Of a DNA stretch of 5,214 bases, positions 1-5,214 are shown one piece after another (within the stretch, counting starts at the first letter, position 1; each line of letters opens with the position of its first letter). The translations under genes and the position numbers were made by a program. The notes under the pieces were generated by a model. The model made no database searches and had not been told where the DNA came from. It saw only the letters and a list, made by a program, of their open reading frames with translations. Source of the stretch: Actinotalea sp. (GTDB lineage: Bacteria > Actinomycetota > Actinomycetes > Actinomycetales > Cellulomonadaceae); NCBI GenBank assembly GCA_014360395.1, contig JACIXM010000300.1, positions 1 to 5,214 on the forward strand, given 5' to 3'.

Positions 1-546
1 CAGGACGACCGCGTCCAGGTCGCCCGGTGCGTCGGCGCGCTCACCGAGACCCGGGACCCGGCCGAGCCGCGTGTCGACGTTGCCGCGGATGTCGACGATC
101 TCCAGGTCCGGGCGCGCCGCGCGCAGCTGGGCGGCGCGGCGGGGGGAGCCGGTGCCGACCCGGGCGCCGTGCGGCAGCGCCTCGAGCGTCAGGCCGTCCC
201 GGGCGCACAGGGCGTCGCGGTGGTTCGCCCGGCCGGGGACCGCGGCGACGACCAGGCCCTCGGCGGGCGCCGTCGGCAGGTCCTTGAGGGAGTGGACCGC
301 GACGTCGCACACACCGGACAGCAGTGCGTCGCGCAGCGCCGTGACGAACACGCCCGTGCCGCCGAGCGAGGCCAGCGGGGCGCGGCTGACGTCCCCCTCG
401 GTGCGTACGCGCGTCAGCTCGACGGCGCGGTCCCCGAGCGCCCCGGTGCCCACGAGCGCGTCTGCGACGTGCCCGGTCTGCGTCAGGGCCAGGGCGCTGC
501 CGCGCGTCCCGACCCGCACCGCCCGCGCTCCCGACGTCGCCGTCAT
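1..546 (-). CDS. hemC: Hydroxymethylbilane synthase (porphobilinogen deaminase), C-terminus cut by window edge
   Basis: Cytosolic enzyme that joins four porphobilinogen units into hydroxymethylbilane, the precursor of uroporphyrinogen III. Translating from ATG at 546 gives 182 codons with no stop before position 1, so the gene is partial. Family motifs appear in order: [14 protein letters not shown] at residues 10-23; HSLKDLP at 85-91, where K88 and D89 match the E. coli catalytic Lys83/Asp84; GTGSPRR at 131-137; and [10 protein letters not shown] at 152-161. R136, R137, R154 and R160 all fall five residues after their E. coli counterparts (R131, R132, R149, R155). The dipyrromethane-binding Cys lies in the missing part; the family is usually just over 300 residues. 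The stretch after NVDTRL (about residues 163-176) is roughly eight residues longer than in E. coli. The ATG has a GGAAGGGG Shine-Dalgarno seven bases upstream. The gene follows hemH after 112 bp on the same strand. Confidence 0.95.
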   Translation of the reverse strand, partial: MTATSGARAVRVGTRGSALALTQTGHVADALVGTGALGDRAVELTRVRTEGDVSRAPLASLGGTGVFVTALRDALLSGVCDVAVHSLKDLPTAPAEGLVVAAVPGRANHRDALCARDGLTLEALPHGARVGTGSPRRAAQLRAARPDLEIVDIRGNVDTRLGRVPGLGERADAPGDLDAVVL

Positions 547-553
547 GCCGTCG

Positions 554-561
554 CCCCTTCC
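554..561 (-). promoter_or_regulatory. Shine-Dalgarno of hemC
   Basis: On the minus strand this reads GGAAGGGG and ends seven bases before the ATG at 546. It fixes the hemC start, which agrees with the first conserved motif (VRVGTRGS) beginning at residue 10. Confidence 0.7.
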
Positions 562-595
562 GCCGTGACCCCGCGGTCGCACCGCGCCGTGACCC
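561..595. repeat. 11-bp direct repeat flanking a short hairpin, in the hemH-hemC gap
   Basis: CGCCGTGACCC occurs at 561-571 and again at 585-595, 24 bp apart. Between the copies, CGCGGT (572-577) and ACCGCG (581-586) form a perfect 6-bp stem with a 3-base loop. The block lies in the 112-bp gap between the hemH stop and the hemC start, immediately upstream of the hemC Shine-Dalgarno. It could be an operator or an mRNA leader structure affecting hemC translation. I see no convincing -10/-35 pair in the gap and no T-tract that would make the hairpin a classical terminator. The function is inferred only. Confidence 0.45.
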
Positions 596-658
596 GTCCA
601 GTCTGCCCGGGGAGCGCACCGCGCGCCGGGCCGACGGCGAGCAGGTTCCCGGCCGGCC

Positions 659-1918
659 TCAGGGTGCGATGCCCGCCACGGCCGGCTTGACCCCGCGCGG
701 GTTCGCGCAGCAGCCGGGCCGGCACACGTCGTACCAAGGGCCCAGCGGCGTGAGCGCCGGCCGCGAGCAGGGCGTGCCGCCCTCGGGGTTCGACGGCGAC
801 GCGAGCCGCTCCTGCACGAGGTCGATGAGCCCGCGCACGAACTCCGGGTGCACGCCGGGGGTGGGGACGCGCTCGGCGTACAGGCCCTTCTCCCGGGCCG
901 TCTCCATCGCCTCCTCGTCCAGGTCCCACATGACCTCCATGTGGTCGGACACGAAGCCGATGGGGACGATGACGACGGCCTTCGTGCCCTGCTCGGCGAG
1001 CGTCTCGATGGCGTCGTTGATGTCGGGCTCGAGCCAGGGCGTCGTCGGCGCCCCGGAACGGGACTGGTAGACCAGGCTCCACGGCACGGCGGCGAACTGG
1101 GCGGCGGACCCGCCGGTGCCCACGTCGCTCATCGCACCCGCGCTCGCCATGATCACGTCGGCGACGGCGCGGTGCTGGGCGCCGTAGGCGCCCTCCTCGC
1201 CCATCTCGGCCTCGGGCGGGCCGGAGGTGACCGCGGTCGACGTCGGGATCGAGTGGGTGACGAAGAGGACGTGCGCGTCGCGGGTGATGTCGCCGTCCGC
1301 GCCGAGCTGCTCGTGCGTGCGCTGCAGCGCCTCACGGACACCCTCGACGAACGGCGTGACGAAGCCCGGGTGGTCGAAGTAGTTGCGGACCTTGTCGATC
1401 TGCAGCTCGCCCGCCAGGCCCGTCTCCTCCAGAGCGCCGGCCAGGTCCTCGCGGTACTGGCGGCAGCCGGAGTAGGAGGAGTAGGCCGAGGTGACGACGG
1501 CGAGGATCTTCCGGTGACCCGCCGCGTGCGCCTCGCGGAGTGCGTCGGCGAGGTAGGGGTCCCAGTTGCGGTTGCCCCACAGGACCGGCAGGTCGACGCC
1601 GCGCGCGCGCAGCTCCTCCTGCAGCGCGGCCTGCAGCGCCCGGTTCTGGGCGTTGATCGGGCTCACCCCGCCGAAGTGGCGGTAGTGGTGCGCCACCTCC
1701 TCCAGGCGCTCGTCGGGGATGCCCCGACCGCGGGTGACGTTGCGCAGGAAGGGCAGGACGTCGTCCTGACCCTCCGGTCCGCCGAAGGACACGAGGAGGA
1801 TCGCGTCGTAGGCGACCGGCGACTGCGGGTCGCGCTCGGGGAGCGTCTCCGGGTGCGCACCGGGCACGGCGCCGGTCCCGGGGGCGGCGCTCGGGGCGCC
1901 CTGGTTCGTCGTCGTCAC
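659..1918 (-). CDS. hemH: Ferrochelatase (coproporphyrin ferrochelatase, CpfC type)
   Basis: Inserts Fe(II) into the porphyrin; in this HemQ-containing pathway the expected substrate is coproporphyrin III, giving coprohaem for HemQ. The protein is 419 residues. [15 protein letters not shown] (36-50) is the family N-terminal motif. FGGVSPIN is at 82-89 and [13 protein letters not shown] at 143-155. THSIPTS at 221-227 carries the metal-site His222, and GFVSDHMEV at 321-329 carries the conserved Glu328 (compare B. subtilis His183 and Glu264). A low-complexity N-terminal stretch of about 35 residues precedes the fold. The C-terminal tail (about 375-419) holds Cys384, Cys399, Cys403 and Cys404; with Cys152 these could bind a [2Fe-2S] cluster as in mycobacterial ferrochelatase. 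The GTG start at 1918 overlaps the hemQ stop as GTGA and has a GGAGG Shine-Dalgarno seven bases upstream, so translation is probably coupled to hemQ. Confidence 0.96.
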   Translation of the reverse strand: MTTTNQGAPSAAPGTGAVPGAHPETLPERDPQSPVAYDAILLVSFGGPEGQDDVLPFLRNVTRGRGIPDERLEEVAHHYRHFGGVSPINAQNRALQAALQEELRARGVDLPVLWGNRNWDPYLADALREAHAAGHRKILAVVTSAYSSYSGCRQYREDLAGALEETGLAGELQIDKVRNYFDHPGFVTPFVEGVREALQRTHEQLGADGDITRDAHVLFVTHSIPTSTAVTSGPPEAEMGEEGAYGAQHRAVADVIMASAGAMSDVGTGGSAAQFAAVPWSLVYQSRSGAPTTPWLEPDINDAIETLAEQGTKAVVIVPIGFVSDHMEVMWDLDEEAMETAREKGLYAERVPTPGVHPEFVRGLIDLVQERLASPSNPEGGTPCSRPALTPLGPWYDVCRPGCCANPRGVKPAVAGIAP

Positions 1919-2634
1919 AGCAGGACCTCCGCAACCTCGTCGGCCTCGATGCGCCGACCCGTGAAGAACGGGATCTCCTCACGCACGTGGCGGCGGGCCT
2001 CGGTGTCCCGCAGCCGGCGCATGAGGTCGACCAGCTCCACGAGCTCGTTCGCCTCGAGGGCCAGGATCCACTCGTAGTCGCCCAGGGAGAACGAGGCGAC
2101 GGTGTTCGACAGCACCTCGGGGAACTCCCGGCCCTTGCGGCCGTGCTCCCCGAGCATCGCGCGCCGCTCGTCGGCGGGCAGCAGGTACCACTCGTACGAG
2201 CGCACGAACGGGTAGACGGTCAGCCACGGCAGCGGCGCCTTGTCCCGCATGTAGGCGGGCTCGTGGTCGCGGCTGAACTCGGCGGGCCGGTGGACGCCCA
2301 TCGCGGCCCAGGTCGCCACGAGCGGGCTCAGCTCGGCGGTGCGGCGCAGGCGGCGCTGCTCGGCCTGGAGCGCCTCGGCGCTGTCCCCGTGGATCCAGAC
2401 CATGACGTCCGCGTCGGCCCGCAGGCCCGACACGTCGTACAGGCCGCGGACGACGACGCCCTCGCTCGGTTCCGCGACGACGCTCGCCAGCGAGGGGCCG
2501 GTGCCTGCCGGGGCCGGGTCGGTGGGGCGGCGCAGGACCGTCCACAGCGTCCAGGGACCGGAGGCGTTCTCCGGGGCGGACCCGCCGGCGTCGGCGCCGT
2601 CGCGGGTCCCGGGCGTGGGCTCACCGATGGTCAT
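1915..2634 (-). CDS. hemQ: Coprohaem decarboxylase HemQ/ChdC (chlorite-dismutase-like family)
   Basis: Last step of the coproporphyrin-dependent pathway: peroxide-driven oxidative decarboxylation of the propionates of coprohaem at pyrroles A and B to give haem b. From ATG 2634 the protein is 239 residues, normal for actinobacterial members. The ferredoxin-like core begins near PWTLWTVLRR (27-36), after a variable Gly/Ala-rich head. YPFVRSYEWYLLP (141-153) contains the presumed catalytic Tyr141; EHGRKGREF (163-171) contains the proximal haem ligand His164; His124 sits where actinobacterial enzymes keep their distal His. The His124-Tyr141-His164 spacing (17 and 23) equals that of C. diphtheriae ChdC (His118, Tyr135, His158). 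There is no recognisable Shine-Dalgarno before the ATG. An in-frame extension to GTG 2763 would run through promoter-like, AT-richer DNA and has no family similarity, so I prefer 2634. The stop overlaps the hemH start by 4 bp. Confidence 0.95.
   Translation of the reverse strand: MTIGEPTPGTRDGADAGGSAPENASGPWTLWTVLRRPTDPAPAGTGPSLASVVAEPSEGVVVRGLYDVSGLRADADVMVWIHGDSAEALQAEQRRLRRTAELSPLVATWAAMGVHRPAEFSRDHEPAYMRDKAPLPWLTVYPFVRSYEWYLLPADERRAMLGEHGRKGREFPEVLSNTVASFSLGDYEWILALEANELVELVDLMRRLRDTEARRHVREEIPFFTGRRIEADEVAEVLL
1926..1930 (-). promoter_or_regulatory. Shine-Dalgarno of hemH, inside the hemQ 3' end
   Basis: GGAGG on the minus strand lies within the last hemQ codons, seven bases before the hemH GTG at 1918. 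It supports that start over later in-frame candidates and the 4-bp GTGA overlap with the hemQ stop. Confidence 0.75.
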
Positions 2635-2707
2635 GGGGAGCAAGTCTGCGCCGAGCGGGCGGGATGAGGAAATCGGGTGCTGAGAATTCCCTGGAGGGCG
2701 CGGTGTG

Positions 2708-2735
2708 ATTCTGATCTGACATCGCGTCAGGTCGA
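2708..2735 (-). promoter_or_regulatory. Candidate sigma-70-type promoter for hemQ-hemH
   Basis: On the minus strand TCGACC (2730-2735, 4/6 match to TTGACA) is followed after 16 bases by CAGAAT (2708-2713, 4/6 match to TATAAT). Transcription would start near 2701, leaving a leader of about 67 bases before hemQ. The region is AT-richer than its surroundings. The 16-base spacer contains most of an inverted repeat (2716-2730), a usual place for a repressor site. The hexamers are weak and the assignment is by eye. Confidence 0.4.
2713..2733. promoter_or_regulatory. Inverted repeat 1, CTGAC-N5-GTCAG (candidate operator)
   Basis: The core at 2716-2730 is CTGAC-ATCGC-GTCAG. The flanks GAT and GTC extend the dyad with one mismatch. 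It lies between the proposed -35 and -10 of the hemQ promoter. A second copy with identical arms sits 65 bp further upstream. I do not recognise the motif as the site of a particular regulator. Confidence 0.5.
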
Positions 2736-2748
2736 CGTCGTGCGTTTC

Positions 2749-2764
2749 CGTGACCCGTGTCACG
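2749..2764. promoter_or_regulatory. CRP/FNR-family-like palindrome
   Basis: CGTGACCCGTGTCACG is a perfect dyad with 6-bp arms and a 4-bp centre. It can also be read as GTGA-N6-TCAC, the core recognised by CRP-family regulators (E. coli CRP, Corynebacterium GlxR, mycobacterial Crp). Its centre would lie about 56 bp upstream of the proposed hemQ transcription start, a position from which an activator could act. The match is seen in the sequence; the regulator is inferred. Confidence 0.45.
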
Positions 2765-2777
2765 CATTCCGAGAAAT

Positions 2778-2798
2778 GTTCTGACGTGCTGTCAGGTC
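2778..2798. promoter_or_regulatory. Inverted repeat 2, CTGAC-N5-GTCAG (candidate operator)
   Basis: The core at 2781-2795 is CTGAC-GTGCT-GTCAG. It shares TCTGAC, the 5-base spacing and GTCAGGTC with repeat 1, while the spacer bases differ. With a 1-base offset the similarity continues into ACGTC (2735-2739 and 2799-2803). On the minus strand the dyad is followed by AACATTT, so it might instead act as a weak terminator hairpin for hemE-hemY. The identical arms in a second copy favour an operator. Confidence 0.45.
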
Positions 2799-2810
2799 AC
2801 GTCCGTACCG

Positions 2811-2824
2811 GGCGCCTGGGCGCC
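2811..2824 (-). terminator. GC-rich hairpin just after the hemY stop (possible weak terminator)
   Basis: On the minus strand GGCGC-CCAG-GCGCC forms a perfect 5-bp stem with a 4-base loop, starting five bases past the hemY stop codon. No T-tract follows, so it is not a canonical intrinsic terminator; U-less hairpins are often proposed in actinobacteria. It may attenuate readthrough from hemE-hemY into hemQ or simply protect the 3' end. Confidence 0.3.
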
Positions 2825-2829
2825 GCTCC

Positions 2830-4350
2830 TCAGAACCGGGCCGCGAGGGCGCGGGCGTCGCCGACGACGGCGACCAGACCGGTCCCCGCGAGCCACGCCC
2901 CGCACGCCGCCAGGCCCGGCCGCTCCTCGAGGGCCCGTCGCACGGCTCTGGCCCGGTCACGGTGACCCGGCCGGACCTGGGGCAGGCCGGCAGGCCACGG
3001 GACGCGGGTCCAGCCGACGACCTGCTCGGCGCGGAGGGGCACGCCGAGCAGCGCGGCGGCGTCGGCGAGGGCGGTGGCCAGCGGCGCGTCCTCGTCGAGG
3101 CCGCCGGTGCCGCGCGCCCCCCCGTAGGAGAGCCGGACGACGTGGCGTCCCGGGCCTGCGGCCTGCGCGAGCCAGGCCCACTTGGCGGTCGCGTGCGTGA
3201 GTGCCTTGGCGGTGACGTCCGGGGTGCCGGGCGCGACGAGGACGCCGGTGCCGCGCGGCGCCGCGTCGAGCTCCGGGGCGTCGAGGAGGAGCGTGACGAG
3301 CTCGACGCCGGTGTCGGCCGGAGCTGCGGCGGCCGGGCCCACGGCGGCGGGCAGGAGGTCCCCGAGCAGGCGCAGCGTGACCGGCCCGGGGGTCGCCAGG
3401 ACGACCTGCGGGGTCAGGATGTCGGGGAGCCCATCCCCGTCGGGGCCGCCCGCACCCGGCGCGACGTCCTCCTGACCTGCGCCGACGTGCTCGACGGCGA
3501 GCCGCCACCCGCCGTCGTCGCGACTCAGGGCGGTGACGGCCACGCCGGTGCGCAGCTCGACGCCGTGGCGGGTCGCGTCCGCCACCAGGGCCCGGACCAG
3601 CCGGTGCATGCCGCCCCGCAGCCCCGCGACCGCAGAGCCCGCCGGCGCCGCCGCGCGCATCGCGCTGACCGCAGCGCCGAGCGAGCCCCGGCCCAGCATG
3701 CGCTCGCGCAGACCGGGCAGGACCACGTCGAGGTCGGCGTCGTCGGGGTGCGTCGCGTGGACACCCGCGACCACGGGCGTGACGAGCCGGTCGAGCACCC
3801 GTCGCCCCTGCCGGAGCCGGACGAGCCGACCGAGGCTGGTCCCCGGGCGGTCGCCCTCGGGAGCGGGGCGGTCGCCCTCCGCGGCGAGGCCGACCCGGCC
3901 CGGCAGCACACGGTCCAGGGAGGCCCGCAGCGCGCCGACGACGCCCACCGCCGCGCGCACGTCGGCCGCCCAGGGCGACCCCGGGATCCCGAGCATGCCC
4001 GCCTTCGGCAGCGGCACGGCGCGGTCGGGGAGCTGCAGCCACGCCCCGGCGGGGGACGGCGGGACGACGTCGTCGGCGAGGCCCAGCTCGGCCAGGAGGT
4101 CCGGGACGACGCTCGACCGGGTCGCGAAGGACTCGGCGCCGGCGTCGACGGTCAGGCCCGCGACCTGCACCGACGCGACGCAGCCGCCCGGGCGGTCGGC
4201 TCGCTCCAGGACCAGGACACGCCGTCCGCGCGCGGCGAGGTCCCGCGCCACGACGAGCCCGGCGACGCCCGCCCCGACGACGACGACGTCCGGCCCGCCC
4301 GGCGTCGCGTCACCGGCCGCCGGGGTCGGGGCCGGGCCGGTGACGGTCAC
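2830..4350 (-). CDS. hemY: Coproporphyrinogen III oxidase (HemY/CgoX; older name protoporphyrinogen oxidase)
   Basis: FAD-dependent oxidase that removes six electrons from coproporphyrinogen III to give coproporphyrin III, upstream of HemH and HemQ. From GTG 4350 the protein is 506 residues, slightly long for the family. An N-terminal dinucleotide fold is clear: VVVVGAGVAGLVVA at 22-35 (Gly26, Gly28, Gly31), ribose-binding Glu49 in VLERADRPGG, and DAGAESF at 69-75. Further landmarks are VAGVHATHPDD (194-204), GGMHRLVRAL (247-256), AKALTHATAKWAWL (381-394) and the C-terminal FAD-contacting GAWLAGTGLVAVVGDA (484-499). No transmembrane helix is evident. GTG 4350 overlaps the hemE stop as GTGA and has a GGGGAGGA Shine-Dalgarno; an earlier in-frame start 52 codons upstream would lie inside hemE and adds only Arg/Gly/Ala-rich sequence. 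A 7-codon near-repeat (EGDRPAP/EGDRPGT) at 158-171 lengthens a surface-type linker. Confidence 0.94.
   Translation of the reverse strand: MTVTGPAPTPAAGDATPGGPDVVVVGAGVAGLVVARDLAARGRRVLVLERADRPGGCVASVQVAGLTVDAGAESFATRSSVVPDLLAELGLADDVVPPSPAGAWLQLPDRAVPLPKAGMLGIPGSPWAADVRAAVGVVGALRASLDRVLPGRVGLAAEGDRPAPEGDRPGTSLGRLVRLRQGRRVLDRLVTPVVAGVHATHPDDADLDVVLPGLRERMLGRGSLGAAVSAMRAAAPAGSAVAGLRGGMHRLVRALVADATRHGVELRTGVAVTALSRDDGGWRLAVEHVGAGQEDVAPGAGGPDGDGLPDILTPQVVLATPGPVTLRLLGDLLPAAVGPAAAAPADTGVELVTLLLDAPELDAAPRGTGVLVAPGTPDVTAKALTHATAKWAWLAQAAGPGRHVVRLSYGGARGTGGLDEDAPLATALADAAALLGVPLRAEQVVGWTRVPWPAGLPQVRPGHRDRARAVRRALEERPGLAACGAWLAGTGLVAVVGDARALAARF
3845..3879. repeat. Short in-frame tandem repeat inside hemY
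   Basis: GGGCGGTCGCCCTC occurs at 3845-3858 and 3866-3879, a period of 21 bp, or exactly seven codons. In the protein it gives EGDRPAP followed by EGDRPGT (residues 158-171). It looks like a slippage duplication in a charged, Pro-rich loop between conserved blocks, so it should be tolerated. Confidence 0.75.
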
Positions 4351-5214
4351 GCGCCGTCGTCCTCCCCGTGCGCCAGACGCACGATGCGCGTCAGGACGTC
4401 GGGGTCGGTGCCCGGCGGCACGCCGTGGCCGAGGTTGAGCACGTGCGCCGGCGCCTCGACCCCGCGGCGGATCACGTCCCGGACGTGCTCGGCCAGCACC
4501 GGCCACGGGGCGCCGAGGTAGGCCGGGTCGATGTTGCCCTGCAGCGGGGTGCGCCCGCCGAGGCGGCGGTTCGCCTCGTCCAGGGGGATCCGGTGGTCCA
4601 CGCCGACGACGTCCGCCCCGACGTCACGCATCGCCGCGAGGAGCTCGCCGGTGCCGGTGCCGAAGTGCACGACCGGCACGTCCAGGTCCGCGACGTGCGA
4701 CAGCGCCCGGCGCGAGGCGGGCGCGACGTGCGCCTCGTAGTCGGCCAGCGACAGGGCGCCGGCCCACGAGTCGAAGAGCTGCACGGCGCTGGTGCCCGCG
4801 AGCACCTGGGCCCGCAGGAAGGCCCCGGTGACGTCGGCGCACCAGTCCATGAGCGCCTGCCACGTCGCCGGGTCGCCGTGCATGAGCGTCCGGGCGCGGA
4901 GCTGGTCCTTCGACGGGCCGCCCTCGACGAGGTAGGACGCCAGCGTGAACGGCGCCCCGGCGAAGCCGAGCAGCGGCGTGGAGCCCAGAGCCGCGACCGT
5001 CAGCGCGACGCCCTCGGTGACCGGGGCCAGCGCGTCGGGGTCCAGCGCGGGGAGGCGGGCGACGTCGTCGGCGGTGCGGACCGGGTGCTCGAAGACCGGC
5101 CCGGTGCCGGCGACGATGTCCACCGCCACACCGGCCAGGAGCAGCGGCACGACGATGTCGCTGAAGAAGATCCCGGCGTCGACGCCGTGGCGGCGCACCG
5201 TCTGCAGGGTGATC
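4347..5214 (-). CDS. hemE: Uroporphyrinogen decarboxylase, N-terminus cut by window edge
   Basis: Cytosolic, cofactor-free enzyme that decarboxylates the four acetate side chains of uroporphyrinogen III to give coproporphyrinogen III, the substrate of HemY. The visible part is 288 residues, beginning ITLQTVRRHG at the window edge. An internal GTG at 5198 is not the start, because the conserved ITLQ segment precedes it in frame. FFSDI at visible residues 16-20 holds the catalytic Asp19 (human Asp86). GFAGAPFTLASYLVEG (83-98) is the family signature, with Tyr94 matching human Tyr164. FDSWAG is at 147-152, and LGHGVPP at 261-267 holds His263 (human His339). Roughly 60-75 N-terminal residues, including the expected RQAGR segment, lie beyond position 5214. 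The stop TGA shares bases with the hemY GTG, so hemE and hemY form one translationally coupled pair. Confidence 0.96.
   Translation of the reverse strand, partial: ITLQTVRRHGVDAGIFFSDIVVPLLLAGVAVDIVAGTGPVFEHPVRTADDVARLPALDPDALAPVTEGVALTVAALGSTPLLGFAGAPFTLASYLVEGGPSKDQLRARTLMHGDPATWQALMDWCADVTGAFLRAQVLAGTSAVQLFDSWAGALSLADYEAHVAPASRRALSHVADLDVPVVHFGTGTGELLAAMRDVGADVVGVDHRIPLDEANRRLGGRTPLQGNIDPAYLGAPWPVLAEHVRDVIRRGVEAPAHVLNLGHGVPPGTDPDVLTRIVRLAHGEDDGA
4360..4367 (-). promoter_or_regulatory. Shine-Dalgarno of hemY, inside the hemE 3' end
   Basis: GGGGAGGA on the minus strand, nine bases before the GTG at 4350. It supports the short hemY start and coupling to hemE termination. Confidence 0.75.

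Noticed and set aside
41..619. Minus-strand open frame overlapping hemC
   Set aside because: It is the wrong frame. The frame from ATG 546 carries all HemC motifs, and this one is Arg-rich low-complexity sequence.
848..2077. Long plus-strand open frames (for example 848-2077, 2962-4521, 3533-4438, 1987-2667)
   Set aside because: They lie antisense to clear hem genes, have Arg/Gly/Ala-rich compositions with no family motifs, and are expected in very GC-rich DNA where stops are rare.
2635..2763. 43-residue N-terminal extension of HemQ to GTG 2763
   Set aside because: The stretch is AT-richer than the coding DNA, lacks third-position G/C bias, and contains promoter-like and palindromic elements.
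2757..2965. Small plus-strand genes starting in the hemY-hemQ gap (2750-2965 and 2757-3200)
   Set aside because: Most of their length is antisense to the hemY 3' end, they are Arg/Ala/Pro-rich, and I see no ribosome binding site or recognisable motif.
4351..4506. 52-residue N-terminal extension of HemY
   Set aside because: It lies inside hemE, has shadow-frame composition, and the GTG at 4350 has a good Shine-Dalgarno and sits right before the FAD-binding fold.
4347..5198. hemE starting at the internal GTG at 5198
   Set aside because: The conserved ITLQ segment lies upstream in the same frame and runs to the window edge; the FSDI catalytic motif would otherwise be only 14 residues from the N-terminus.
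1..5214. A wholly new multi-gene system, mobile element, CRISPR array or RNA gene
   Set aside because: Essentially all DNA is explained by five known haem genes. The two gaps are short and contain no tRNA-like, repeat-spacer or transposase signals. Any novelty is limited to the regulatory elements.

Overview
The window is a dense block of haem-biosynthesis genes, all on the minus strand, from a very GC-rich bacterium. The strong G/C third-position bias, GTG starts, gene content and an actinobacterial-type HemQ active site (distal His plus Tyr) point to an actinobacterium. Cellulomonas-like Micrococcales is my best guess from overall protein character, not a demonstrated assignment.

Layout in the direction of transcription (right to left): hemE (uroporphyrinogen decarboxylase, N-terminus off the right edge); hemY/cgoX (coproporphyrinogen III oxidase), whose GTG start overlaps the hemE stop by 4 bp; a 195-bp non-coding gap; hemQ/chdC (coprohaem decarboxylase); hemH/cpfC (ferrochelatase), whose GTG start overlaps the hemQ stop by 4 bp in the same way; a 112-bp gap; and hemC (hydroxymethylbilane synthase, C-terminus off the left edge). 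The hemC frame is open through position 1 and has no stop in the window.

Together the genes cover an early step (HemC, tetrapyrrole chain assembly), the branch step (HemE, coproporphyrinogen III formation) and the complete coproporphyrin-dependent end of the pathway: HemY oxidises coproporphyrinogen III to coproporphyrin III, HemH inserts iron, and HemQ decarboxylates coprohaem to haem b. HemQ, with its catalytic Tyr and axial His in place, identifies the coproporphyrin route rather than the classical protoporphyrin route.

The genes are conventional. The least explained part is the hemY-hemQ gap, which is locally AT-richer. It holds two near-identical inverted repeats (CTGAC-N5-GTCAG, 65 bp apart), a CRP-family-like palindrome (GTGA-N6-TCAC) between them, and a plausible sigma-70-type promoter whose spacer is covered by the proximal inverted repeat. 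This looks like a regulated promoter for hemQ-hemH, possibly with hemC. An 11-bp sequence from this region (CCGTGACCCGT) recurs in the hemH-hemC gap. No mobile elements, RNA genes, CRISPR arrays or non-haem systems were seen.
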